Source: Sinomicrobium soli
GTDB lineage: Bacteria; Bacteroidota; Bacteroidia; Flavobacteriales; Flavobacteriaceae
NCBI RefSeq assembly: GCF_003285545.1
Contig: NZ_QLNV01000008.1
Coordinates: 62,001-126,000 of the forward strand
Reading direction: 5' to 3'
DNA: 64,000 bases
Every line of letters begins with the position of its first letter. The stretch's first letter is position 1. The translations under genes and the position numbers were made by a program. Below are positions 41,795-50,619 of this stretch, piece by piece. The notes under the pieces are model-generated. The model was not told the origin of the DNA. It saw only the letters and a program-made list of their open reading frames with translations, and made no database searches.

Positions 41795-44754
41795 TGTACC
41801 TGAATTGTCACACCTATTACAGCCTGCGTTTCGGAACCTTTTCCGAGACAGAACTCCTGGATCTCGCCAGGGAAAACCATGTGGCCCGGCTGGCACTTAC
41901 CGATATTAACAATACCTCGGCCTGCCTCAATTTTATCCGTAAGGCGGAAGAAGCGGGCATAGCCCCCATAGTGGGAGTAGACTTCCGCAAGGGAACCGTG
42001 CAGCAGTTTGTGGCCCTGGCCAGGAACAATACGGGGTATACCGCCATAAACACACTGTTGTCGGAGTACCTGCACCATAACAGAGACATCCCCCCTCGGG
42101 CCCCGGAACTCCCGGAGACCTATGTGATCTATCCGCTGGAAAAAGCGGTACGGCACGGGTTTACCTCCCTGAAGGAAAACGAATATGTAGGGGTGTCTGT
42201 CCATGACCTTCGCAGGCTCCCCTTTACCGTATTCGGGGAAATGCAGGACAAGCTGGTGGTATTGCAGCCGGTCACTTTCCGGAACAAAAGGGATTACAAT
42301 GCACACCGGCTGCTGCGGGCCATAGATCATAATACCGTGTTGAGCAAGCTTCCACCCGGGGAAACAGCCCCGGAAGACGAAAAGATGTATCCTTCGGAAA
42401 ACCTGTACAGGGCCTTCGGGCAATATCCCCGTATCCTGGAAAATACGGTCCGGTTGATGGAAGCATGCCGGGTCTCTTTTGATTTTTCGGAGGGAAAACC
42501 GGGCAATAACCAGCAAACCTATACCGGGAGCAGGGAAGAAGACGAAGAACTCCTGGCCGGGCTCTGTGTAAAAGGGATTGCCTATCGCTACCCGGAACAG
42601 CAGCACATGGCGATGGAGCGGTTGCAGAAGGAACTGGACCTGATCAGAAAGAAGGATTTTGTTTCCTATTTCCTGATCAATTACGATATCGTGGAATACG
42701 CCAGGCAGCAGGGATATTTTCACGTAGGGCGGGGGAGCGGTGCCAACAGCATTGTGGCCTACCTGCTGGGGATTACCGATGTAGACCCCCTGGAACTGGA
42801 CCTGTATTTTGAACGTTTTATCAACCTGTTCCGCAGCAGCCCCCCGGATTTTGATATCGATTTTTCCTGGCGTAACCGGGACGATGTGACCCGTTATATT
42901 TTTGAAAGATTCCCTCATGTGGCACTCATGGGGGCTTATGTAACCTTTAATTATAAAGGAACGGTACGTGAGCTGGGAAAGGTATTCGGGCTGCCCAAGG
43001 GGGATATCGACCGTTTGAGCGAAGGGGATCTTCAGCCGTATGAGCTCGATGAACCTTCCCGCCTGGTGCTGAAATACGGGAAACTCATCGAAGGAATGCC
43101 CAGTCATCTCAGCGTACATTCGAGCGGGATCATTATCAGTGAATACCCGCTGAACACTTTTTCAGCTACCTTTTTGCCCCCTAAAAACTATCCTACGGTG
43201 CAGTTTGACATGCATATCGCAGAAGATGTGGGGCTGTACAAATTTGATATCCTGGGGCAGCGGGGGCTGGGAAAAATACGGGAAACCATAGAGATCATCC
43301 GGTATAACCGCCCCGGGGAACCGGTACCGGACATACACGATATCCATCGTTTTAAAAATGATCTTAAAATAAAGGCCATGCTTGAAAGTGCACAGTGTAT
43401 GGGGTGTTTTTATGTAGAATCCCCGGCCATGAGAATGCTACTCAAAAAGTTGAAGGTGGCCCATTATATCGGGCTGGTAGCCGCCAGTTCCATTATACGC
43501 CCGGGAGTGGCCAAAAGCGGGATGATGCGGGAATACATCCTTCGGCACCAGGACCCGGAACGGGTAAAACAGGCACACCCGGTACTGCTGGAGATCATGC
43601 CTGAAACCTACGGAGTTATGGTATACCAGGAAGATGTGATCAAGGTCGCCCACCATTTTGCGGGACTGACGCTGGCCGAAGCGGATGTTTTGCGGCGGGG
43701 AATGAGCGGGAAATTCCGTTCGAGGGACGAGTTTAAGGAAGTGGAGGACAGGTTTGTTGCCAACTGCCGGGACAGGGGGTACGACGATAAGGTCATATTT
43801 GAGGTGTGGAAACAGATCGAGAGTTTTGCCGGGTATGCCTTTGCTAAAGGGCATTCTGCTTCCTATGCCGTAGAAAGTTACCAGAGCCTGTTCCTGAGAG
43901 CATACTATCCCCTGGAATTTATGGTGGCCGTACTCAATAACGGCGGCGGATTTTACCGCCTGGAGACCTATATTCACGAGGCGGAGATGCTGGGTGCGCA
44001 AATTCATATTCCCTGTATAAACCGGAGCCGTATGGAAAGCAGGATCTGCGGGAAAGATATCTATCTCGGGTTCGGATACCTCAAAGACCTGGAAGACAAG
44101 ATATGCCGGAGGCTTCTGGAAGAGCGTGACCGGAACGGGGAATTTGCTTCACTTGCCGATTTTATGGAACGGGTGATTATAAGTATGGAACAATTGAGTA
44201 TTCTTATACGCATAGGAGCTTTCCGGTTTACGGGCACCGATAAATACGAGTTATTGTGGCAGGCCCACCTCGGGAGAGGGGTGGTGCCCGGAGAGGAAGA
44301 CCAGTGCCGCATGTTTGCCTCCCGGCAGAAAGACTTTGTCATTCCGGCATTGCAAACCACCAGGCTGGAAGCGGCATTTGAGCAGATAGAACTCCTGGGA
44401 TTTCCGCTGTGCAGCCCTTTTGAATTACTGAAGGAACCCCCGAAGAGCCATAAAGGCGCCCAGGACCTTGAATACAGCGAAGGGAAGTATATCGATATCT
44501 ACGGTTATCTCGTAGCCGTAAAGAAAACCCGGACCCGTAAAGGGGAGGAAATGTTTTTCGGTACGTTTACCGACCAATGCGGGGAAGTATTTGATATCGT
44601 GGTGTTTCCACCCGTAGCTCGAAAGAACAGGTTTAAGGGAAAGGGCGTCTACAGAATGTACGGCAAGGTGGTCAACGAATTCGGGTTCTACAGCATTGAG
44701 ATCGTAAAGATGCAGCGGGAAGCATATGTGACAGACCCGAGGTTTGTGGAATAG
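41794..44754 (+). CDS. dnaE2: Error-prone DnaE-type DNA polymerase III alpha subunit
   Basis: This 986-residue C-family polymerase is shorter than replicative DnaE (about 1,150-1,450 residues). An N-terminal PHP domain starts MYLNCHTYYSLRFGTFSE. The metal-site HxH of active PHP domains is NxH here. The palm has the catalytic Asp pair in PPDFDIDFSW (about 350-360) and a third acid in YKFDILGQRGL. The helix-hairpin-helix and an OB-fold domain (about 895-975, YIDIYGYLVAVKKTRTRKGEEMFFGTFTD) are kept. The size and coupling with dinB under a LexA-like repressor fit the DnaE2/ImuC role in damage-induced mutagenesis. I cannot exclude other functions. Confidence 0.88.
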   Translation: MYLNCHTYYSLRFGTFSETELLDLARENHVARLALTDINNTSACLNFIRKAEEAGIAPIVGVDFRKGTVQQFVALARNNTGYTAINTLLSEYLHHNRDIPPRAPELPETYVIYPLEKAVRHGFTSLKENEYVGVSVHDLRRLPFTVFGEMQDKLVVLQPVTFRNKRDYNAHRLLRAIDHNTVLSKLPPGETAPEDEKMYPSENLYRAFGQYPRILENTVRLMEACRVSFDFSEGKPGNNQQTYTGSREEDEELLAGLCVKGIAYRYPEQQHMAMERLQKELDLIRKKDFVSYFLINYDIVEYARQQGYFHVGRGSGANSIVAYLLGITDVDPLELDLYFERFINLFRSSPPDFDIDFSWRNRDDVTRYIFERFPHVALMGAYVTFNYKGTVRELGKVFGLPKGDIDRLSEGDLQPYELDEPSRLVLKYGKLIEGMPSHLSVHSSGIIISEYPLNTFSATFLPPKNYPTVQFDMHIAEDVGLYKFDILGQRGLGKIRETIEIIRYNRPGEPVPDIHDIHRFKNDLKIKAMLESAQCMGCFYVESPAMRMLLKKLKVAHYIGLVAASSIIRPGVAKSGMMREYILRHQDPERVKQAHPVLLEIMPETYGVMVYQEDVIKVAHHFAGLTLAEADVLRRGMSGKFRSRDEFKEVEDRFVANCRDRGYDDKVIFEVWKQIESFAGYAFAKGHSASYAVESYQSLFLRAYYPLEFMVAVLNNGGGFYRLETYIHEAEMLGAQIHIPCINRSRMESRICGKDIYLGFGYLKDLEDKICRRLLEERDRNGEFASLADFMERVIISMEQLSILIRIGAFRFTGTDKYELLWQAHLGRGVVPGEEDQCRMFASRQKDFVIPALQTTRLEAAFEQIELLGFPLCSPFELLKEPPKSHKGAQDLEYSEGKYIDIYGYLVAVKKTRTRKGEEMFFGTFTDQCGEVFDIVVFPPVARKNRFKGKGVYRMYGKVVNEFGFYSIEIVKMQREAYVTDPRFVE

Positions 44755-44774
44755 GTAGGGAAAACAGGTCGCTT

Positions 44775-45056
44775 TCACTTTTTTAAAACCCGCTCCTTCA
44801 GATAAGGATAGGTGTGATCGGCATAGAGCCCGGACAGGGCTTCTTCCGGGCAGGTGCAGGTTATTTCCTTTCTCGTATCCCAGAGTTTGACGAAGATCTG
44901 TGTTATGATCTTGTCTGTAATTTCCCTGTCTTTGACCATTGATAATACCGCAGTATATAATTTTGGATAGTATTTTTTGCAGATAAGCTCATAAGCATCG
45001 ACATCGTCATTCTTTAATGCAGATAATAATTCGCTACCGGTTTCTCGATTTTTCAT
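44775..45056 (-). CDS. Truncated ECF sigma-like protein (region 2 only)
   Basis: This 93-residue protein covers only sigma region 2: LLSALKNDDVDAYELICKKYYPKLYTAVLSMVKDREITDKIITQIFVKLWDTRKEI. It has the hydrophobic spacing and the DREITDKIITQIFVKLW stretch typical of -10 recognition in ECF factors. Region 4, needed for -35 binding, is missing: after residue 67 the chain ends with an unrelated tail and stops. It may be a broken gene or a small regulator that keeps region 2. No anti-sigma (FecR) or SusC pair is next to it. It is convergent with dnaE2. Confidence 0.5.
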   Translation of the reverse strand: MKNRETGSELLSALKNDDVDAYELICKKYYPKLYTAVLSMVKDREITDKIITQIFVKLWDTRKEITCTCPEEALSGLYADHTYPYLKERVLKK

Positions 45057-45373
45057 ATCCTTTTGGTTTGCTGTTCAGAATTATCCGGAGAGGGTACCTT
45101 TGATATCGATATCGTGCAAATACTTCCCCCTCCTGTATGTATAGGATATGAAAACCGGTTTTTTTCCAGGATTTACCCCTGAAAGTTATTAAGTGAAATT
45201 CAGGTTAAATTATATATTTTATTTTAATCATCTCATTATCATTTTATTGTGTGTCGTTTGTATTGTTGATAACTTTTTTCGTGAAGATATAGGAACGGTT
45301 GAACAGCATTCTGTCGGTCTGCGAAGTTCGAACTTCGTGCTTCAAGCCCATTTAATGACATGGCGATATACGT
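45057..45373. other. Intergenic region with a 16-bp palindrome
   Basis: AT-rich DNA holds a perfect palindrome CGAAGTTCGAACTTCG at 45322-45337. A 67-codon plus-strand frame (45193-45396) starts with a hydrophobic stretch but lacks any family features and overlaps the LpxH-like gene at its end. I see no real gene. Confidence 0.5.
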
Positions 45374-46213
45374 TCAGGGGTATTTCTTTCCGGTAACCGT
45401 GATTGCGGCGAGCAGGTCTTTATAGCTCATTGATTTGAGGTTTTCATCGATATAGAACGGACTGAGTTTGTCTTCGTTGTAGCTGTACAACTCCCAGTGT
45501 TTCTTATGGTATTCGAGAGCGGTAAGGTTTTCGACCCAGTCTCCCGAATTGAGATAAAGACAGGTGCCGTGCCGGTTGACTTTCCGGATCATTTTGGGTT
45601 GGTGGATATGGCCGCATACCACGTATTTATAACCGTTTTCTATGGCCAGGTCGGCGGCGACCTTTTCGAAGTCATTGATGTATTTAACGGCCTTCTTGAC
45701 GCTGTTCTTAATTTTTTTGGAGAGCGAATATTTTTCTTTTCCCATCTTGGTAAGCCCCCAGTTTATCATCCTGTTTATAACGATCAGGAAATCGTATCCC
45801 CACCCTCCCAGTTTGGCGATCCACTTGGTATGTTGTATGGAAGCATCAAAAACATCGCCGTGAAAAAACCAGGCCTTCTTGTCGTCGAGGGTGATGCAGA
45901 GTTTATCCAGGATGGCTATATTCCCCATGGAAACATCGCTGAACCTGCGAAGCATTTCATCGTGGTTTCCGGTAATATAGAATACCTGGGTACCTTTGGT
46001 GGAGAGGTCGATGATCTTTTTGATGACCTGGAGGTGACTTTTGGGAAAATAGCGTTTTCTGAATTGCCAGATGTCTATGATGTCTCCGTTGAGGATAAGT
46101 TTTTCAGGGTTTATACTGTTCAGATAAGACAATAATTCCCCGGCATGGCACCCGTATGTACCGAGGTGCACATCTGAGATCACAACAATTTCTACTTTTC
46201 GTTTCTTCAACAC
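45374..46213 (-). CDS. LpxH-like metallophosphoesterase
   Basis: This 279-residue calcineurin-like phosphoesterase has all metal-binding motifs: ISDVHLGTYGCHAG (12-25), NGDIIDIW (about 42-49), ITGNHDEMLR (GNHD), FFHGDVFD and VVCGHIHQP. The D-x-H and GNHD spacing and the short helical insert are those of the UDP-2,3-diacylglucosamine diphosphatase (LpxH/LpxH2) group, which makes lipid X for lipid A on the inner face of the inner membrane. Bacteroidota often have two paralogues, so this may act on another UDP-lipid. It is divergent from aroC across a 232-bp gap. Confidence 0.8.
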   Translation of the reverse strand: MLKKRKVEIVVISDVHLGTYGCHAGELLSYLNSINPEKLILNGDIIDIWQFRKRYFPKSHLQVIKKIIDLSTKGTQVFYITGNHDEMLRRFSDVSMGNIAILDKLCITLDDKKAWFFHGDVFDASIQHTKWIAKLGGWGYDFLIVINRMINWGLTKMGKEKYSLSKKIKNSVKKAVKYINDFEKVAADLAIENGYKYVVCGHIHQPKMIRKVNRHGTCLYLNSGDWVENLTALEYHKKHWELYSYNEDKLSPFYIDENLKSMSYKDLLAAITVTGKKYP

Positions 46214-46421
46214 CTGTTCTTTTGTGTAAAAGAAAGTGTTTTATGTTATTTGAGTATTAATATCCAATTAATAAAACATGAGTATATCGTTAATATAGTG
46301 TGATGTACATGCCCGTAACAGCGTCGGGCAGGGGAACCTTGGGGATAAGGGCTTCCGTAATGATGCGCCGCCCGTGGCAAGCAAAATCAGTTTAAATCTT
46401 GAATAATTAACGATTAACATT

Positions 46422-46429
46422 TACATTTG
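46422..46429 (+). promoter_or_regulatory. -7 promoter element of aroC
   Basis: TACATTTG matches TAnnTTTG, with TTG at 46399-46401 as the -33 element 20 bp upstream. Transcription would start about 10 nt before ATG 46446. Confidence 0.6.
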
Positions 46430-46445
46430 TCGCAAATCAACTTTC

Positions 46446-47510
46446 ATGGCAGGAAATTCCTTTGGAACGTTATTCAGGCTCACTACATTCGGAGAATCGC
46501 ACGGAACTGCCCTCGGTGGCGTTATCGACGGTTGTCCCGCCGGGCTGGAACTCGATACCGGTAAGATACAATACGAACTGGACCGCAGAAAACCCGGACA
46601 GTCGGCTATTGTGACACAGCGAAAGGAACCCGATGAGTTCCGCATACTTTCCGGGGTTTTCGAAGGAAAGACCACGGGGGTTCCCATCGGTTTTGTCATA
46701 GAGAACACCAATCAGAAATCTCATGACTACTCCCATATAAAAGACAGCTACCGGCCCAGTCATGCCGATTATGTGTACGACCGGAAATACGGTTTCCGGG
46801 ATTACCGGGGCGGTGGCAGAAGTTCCGCAAGGGAAACGGCCTGCCGGGTAGTTGGCGGTGCGATAGCCCGGCAGTTGCTCCGGGATATCAGCATAGAGGC
46901 CTATGTGTCTTCGGTAGGGGATATTTTTCTGGAAAAACCATACCAGGAACTGGATCTTTCCGGGAGGGAAGACAACCCCGTACGGTGCCCGGACAGCAAA
47001 GTGGCCGCCCGAATGGAGGAATATATAAAGGAGATAAGAAAACAGGGCGATACCGTAGGCGGAACAGTGACCTGTGTCATACGGAATGTGCCTATAGGTC
47101 TCGGGGAACCTGTTTTTGACAAGCTCCACGCAGATCTTGGTAAAGCGATGTTATCTATCAATGCGGTAAAGGGATTCGAATACGGCAGCGGATTTTGCGG
47201 GGCGAAGATGAAGGGCAGTGCACACAATGACCTGTACAACCCCGACGGGAGTACCAAAACCAATCTTTCCGGAGGTATACAGGGCGGTATCAGTAACGGG
47301 ATGGATATCTATTTCAGGGTAGCTTTTAAGCCTGTGGCTACGATCATGCAGTCGCAGCCTACCATAGACCGCGACGGAAATACGGTGGAAATGCAGGGAA
47401 AGGGAAGGCACGACCCCTGTGTGGTACCCCGTGCCGTACCTATTGTAGAGGCTATGGCGGCTCTTGTACTGGCCGATCATTACCTGATAAACAGAAATGC
47501 AAAATTGTGA
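46446..47510 (+). CDS. aroC: Chorismate synthase
   Basis: This 354-residue protein shows the chorismate synthase signatures: [18 protein letters not shown] (start), [39 protein letters not shown] and the C-terminal [28 protein letters not shown]. It removes phosphate from EPSP to give chorismate in the last shared step of aromatic amino acid, folate and menaquinone synthesis, using reduced FMN. Full length. It precedes the DAACS gene by about 100 bp. Confidence 0.97.
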   Translation: MAGNSFGTLFRLTTFGESHGTALGGVIDGCPAGLELDTGKIQYELDRRKPGQSAIVTQRKEPDEFRILSGVFEGKTTGVPIGFVIENTNQKSHDYSHIKDSYRPSHADYVYDRKYGFRDYRGGGRSSARETACRVVGGAIARQLLRDISIEAYVSSVGDIFLEKPYQELDLSGREDNPVRCPDSKVAARMEEYIKEIRKQGDTVGGTVTCVIRNVPIGLGEPVFDKLHADLGKAMLSINAVKGFEYGSGFCGAKMKGSAHNDLYNPDGSTKTNLSGGIQGGISNGMDIYFRVAFKPVATIMQSQPTIDRDGNTVEMQGKGRHDPCVVPRAVPIVEAMAALVLADHYLINRNAKL

Positions 47511-47612
47511 TCTGAAGATCAGCTGTGCACCCGGTTTTCCGGTATGGTGTACGGAGCGACGGGATACAGAGTTCCGGAAGCCTCACTCCTTTAAATTAAA
47601 AACAAGTCTGGT

Positions 47613-49154
47613 ATGAAGATAAAAATAGCATTGCACTGGCAGATCGTCATCGGTATGGTGCTGGGAGTCGTGTTCGGATTGGTCATGGCCAACGTAGGTA
47701 AGCCTGATGCTGAAATCAAAAACAGGGCGGCCGGTTACAACAGGACCCTGACAGAGATAACGGCAGAAAACCAGGAGCTGGCGGAACAGCTGGAAACCCT
47801 TGACGAACGTTTTGCACAGGGACAGGCCGGAGCGATGAATTACCTGGTTGAGAAAGAACAGCTCAGGCAGCAGGTGGAAAAGAACGAAGAAAGGATCTCT
47901 GCTGCCCGTGAAGCCCTGAGGGAATTGCCTGTAGACCCGTGGGGCAAGACCTTTATCGAGAAGTGGGTATATCCTTTGGGAGAACTTTTTATCAACCTGC
48001 TGAAGCTTATTGCCATTCCGTTGATCATTGCTTCCCTGATAAAGGGTATTGCCGATCTCAAGGATATTTCCAAGCTTTCCAGCATAGGGATACGTACCAT
48101 GCTGCTGTATATCATGACTACGGTTTTTGCCATAACCATAGGTCTCGGGGTAGCCAATATGATACAGCCGGGATCGGGGATCTCGGAGGAGACCATTGAA
48201 AGGCTTACCAGTGATGCGGGACAGGCCGATATGGTAAGCCAAAAGATCAGTGACAGCCAGACACAGACCAAGAACCTGATGGAATTTATCGTGGATATTG
48301 TTCCGGACAATGTTATCGGCGCGATGGGAGATAACAACCAGATGCTGCAGGTGATCTTTTTTACCATAATGCTGGGAGTATGTATGCTGCTTATCGGGGA
48401 TAAAAAGGCAAAACCCCTGAAAAAATTCTTTGACAGCCTCAATGATGCGATCCTCAAAATGGTAGACCTGATCATCAAGATCGCACCCATAGCTGTTTTT
48501 GCACTTCTGGCCAATGTGGTGGTCGGGACCAATGATGTCGAAGTGCTCCTCGCCCTTTTGAAATATTCTTTTACGGTAATTCTGGGATTAACGCTGATGG
48601 TTGTGGTTTATATGACCCTGGTGGCGGTCTATGCAAGAAAAAACCCGTTGTGGTTCCTGAAGCAGATCAGTCCGGTACAATTGCTGGCATTTTCCACCAG
48701 TTCCAGTGCGGCCACGCTTCCCGTAAATATGGAAAGGGTAAGGGATTATATCGGGGTGGATGAGGAGGTAAGCAGTTTTGTGCTTCCCATAGGGGCCACG
48801 ATCAATATGGACGGGACCAGCCTGTACCAGGCAGTAGCGACCATTTTTATCTGTGAGGCCCTTCATTTCGATATCACCTTTGCAGACCAGCTGACCATTA
48901 TTTTCACGGCTTTGCTGGCTTCGATAGGTACCGCAGGCGTTCCCGGGGTGGGTGTGGTGATGCTCATCATTGTGTTGCAGTCTATCAATTTCCCGCCTGA
49001 AAAACTGCCCCTCGGAATCGCATTGATCCTGTCGGTAGACCGTATCCTGGATATGTGCAGGACTGCTATCAATGTATCCGGCGATGCCACGGTAGCTACG
49101 GTAGTGGCAAAATCGGTGGGGAAACTGGGAGAGCCTTTACGTGATGAGGATTGA
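47613..49154 (+). CDS. DAACS family dicarboxylate/amino acid symporter
   Basis: This 513-residue inner-membrane Na+ or H+ symporter has the glutamate/aspartate transporter fold (GltP/DctA family). It carries a serine-rich re-entrant loop LLAFSTSSSAATLPVNMERVRDY, the second hairpin IGTAGVPGVGVVMLIIVLQS and the helix-8 motif LDMCRTAINVSGDATVATVVAKS. Between helices 1 and 2 it has an unusual hydrophilic, heptad-like insert (about 30-105, ENQELAEQLETLDERF to NEERISAAREAL), probably a coiled coil. This is a variant found in Bacteroidota. The cargo is likely glutamate, aspartate or a C4-dicarboxylate. The next gene starts about 36 bp downstream. Confidence 0.88.
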   Translation: MKIKIALHWQIVIGMVLGVVFGLVMANVGKPDAEIKNRAAGYNRTLTEITAENQELAEQLETLDERFAQGQAGAMNYLVEKEQLRQQVEKNEERISAAREALRELPVDPWGKTFIEKWVYPLGELFINLLKLIAIPLIIASLIKGIADLKDISKLSSIGIRTMLLYIMTTVFAITIGLGVANMIQPGSGISEETIERLTSDAGQADMVSQKISDSQTQTKNLMEFIVDIVPDNVIGAMGDNNQMLQVIFFTIMLGVCMLLIGDKKAKPLKKFFDSLNDAILKMVDLIIKIAPIAVFALLANVVVGTNDVEVLLALLKYSFTVILGLTLMVVVYMTLVAVYARKNPLWFLKQISPVQLLAFSTSSSAATLPVNMERVRDYIGVDEEVSSFVLPIGATINMDGTSLYQAVATIFICEALHFDITFADQLTIIFTALLASIGTAGVPGVGVVMLIIVLQSINFPPEKLPLGIALILSVDRILDMCRTAINVSGDATVATVVAKSVGKLGEPLRDED

Positions 49155-49189
49155 TATGGAGCATGACCTGTAGTAAAAAGAAATTGTAT

Positions 49190-50170
49190 ATGATGGAGTA
49201 TGATGTTTTAATCGTGGGAGGTGGTCCCATAGGTATAGCCTGTGCCCTGGAAGCCAAGAAAAAGGGACTGCGTTATATCGTTCTGGAAAAAGGATGTATT
49301 GCCAATTCACTGTACAATTATCCTCTTAACATGACCTTTTTTTCCACATCGGAAAAACTGGAGATCGATGACATCCCCTTTATAAGTATCAAAAGCAAGC
49401 CGCAAAGAGCGGAGGCCCTTGAATATTACCGGCGGATAGTAACGTCCAACGATCTTGATATCAGGTTGTTTGAGATTGTTTCGGACATCAGGAAAGAAGA
49501 CAATATGTTTACCGTAACCTCCCCGAAAGAGGTTTACAGGGCCCATCATGTCATCATGGCCACGGGTTTTTACGATATCCCGAACCGCATGGGAGTTCCG
49601 GGAGAAGACCTTCCCAAGGTAGCCCATTACTATAAAGACCCTCATTACTATGCCGGGCAGCGGGTTATCGTGGTCGGTGCGAGCAATTCTTCGGTAGATG
49701 CCGCCCTCGAAATCTATCGCAAGGGGGGAGAGGTGACCATGGTGGTGAGGAAAAGTGAAATAGGACGAAGGGTGAAGTACTGGGTGAGGCCTGATATAGA
49801 GAACAGAATAGCGGAGGGTGCCATAAAAGCTTATTTCAACAGCAATATCACTGAGGTCCGACCGGAGGAAGTACGTGTAAATACGCCCGAAGGGGAAGTG
49901 GTATTGCCCAACGATTTTGTCCTTGCCCTTACGGGGTATATGCCTGATTTTGATTTTCTCCGTAAAGCGGGGGTGCACCTTTCCGAAGAAGGACGGCTTT
50001 ACCCGGAATACGATCCGCAGACCATGGAGACCAATATCGACGGTTTATACCTTGCCGGTGTGGTATGCGGCGGCATGGATACCCATCTCTGGTTTATAGA
50101 GAACTCGAGGATACACGCCAAACTTATTATGGCGGATATTGTAGAAAAGAAAAGAGAGAAAACGGAATGA
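49190..50170 (+). CDS. ypdA: YpdA-type bacillithiol disulfide reductase
   Basis: This 326-residue FAD/NADPH-dependent flavoprotein has the FAD-binding motif YDVLIVGGGPIGIACALEAKKKG (4-26), the NADPH motif VIVVGASNSSVDAALEIYRKGG (about 158-179) and ALTGYMPDFDFL near the C terminus. There is no CxxC redox pair of the thioredoxin reductase type, and the SLYNYPLNMTFFSTSEKLEIDDIPF segment is diagnostic for YpdA. YpdA reduces oxidised bacillithiol in Firmicutes, and Bacteroidota of this kind also make that thiol. ATG 49190 or 49193 is more likely than the TTG at 49151, which overlaps the preceding stop. Confidence 0.88.
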   Translation: MMEYDVLIVGGGPIGIACALEAKKKGLRYIVLEKGCIANSLYNYPLNMTFFSTSEKLEIDDIPFISIKSKPQRAEALEYYRRIVTSNDLDIRLFEIVSDIRKEDNMFTVTSPKEVYRAHHVIMATGFYDIPNRMGVPGEDLPKVAHYYKDPHYYAGQRVIVVGASNSSVDAALEIYRKGGEVTMVVRKSEIGRRVKYWVRPDIENRIAEGAIKAYFNSNITEVRPEEVRVNTPEGEVVLPNDFVLALTGYMPDFDFLRKAGVHLSEEGRLYPEYDPQTMETNIDGLYLAGVVCGGMDTHLWFIENSRIHAKLIMADIVEKKREKTE

Positions 50171-50200
50171 TAGATATATACTGCGGTGGGAAAAGATAAC

Positions 50201-50575
50201 CTACCGGAGTTTAAAATCATAAACTTTTGCGATACTGTCACAATTCTCTACCGAAACGGTTACTTTCTTCGAATTTAATGTAGCGTCTATGGCATAGGTT
50301 TTACAGGAATCCCGTTTGGTATCGCTTTCCGAAAAGATGACATCCCCATCGGTAAATACGGCCTTTGCGATTCCGGTGGTATCGAGGGAGTATTCCGAGA
50401 TGGCCTTCAGTGCCTCTTCCCGGTAGGTGATCTGTTTGTTCCTGATATCCTTTAAAACCCGGCAGTTGGGGCCGTAACAGAAAGAAGTTCCCTTTTCCTT
50501 TAAAAAAAAGGCCACAATAACCAGCCCGATGGAAAGTCCCAGAAGATAGAACCCTATTCGCTTCAGTAAACCCAT
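50201..50575 (-). CDS. Small membrane-anchored protein (DUF4258-like)
   Basis: This 124-residue protein has one N-terminal membrane helix (7-25, IGFYLLGLSIGLVIVAFFL). The soluble part begins SFCYGPNCRVLKDIRNKQITYREEALKAI and ends in a beta-rich stretch KKVTVSVENCDSIAKVYDFKL. Four Cys residues are present in CYGPNC, SCK and NCDS. The overall pattern matches small proteins often encoded next to alanine dehydrogenase in flavobacteria and annotated as DUF4258. Function is unknown. It follows the alanine dehydrogenase gene on the same strand after about 45 bp and is likely co-transcribed. Confidence 0.55.
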   Translation of the reverse strand: MGLLKRIGFYLLGLSIGLVIVAFFLKEKGTSFCYGPNCRVLKDIRNKQITYREEALKAISEYSLDTTGIAKAVFTDGDVIFSESDTKRDSCKTYAIDATLNSKKVTVSVENCDSIAKVYDFKLR

Positions 50576-50619
50576 TCGAAAATATTTGGATCAATGGTTT
50601 ATATAAAAACAGTTTGTAT

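Noticed and set aside
45193-45396. 67-codon plus-strand frame
   Set aside because: Hydrophobic start but no family, and it overlaps the end of the LpxH-like gene.
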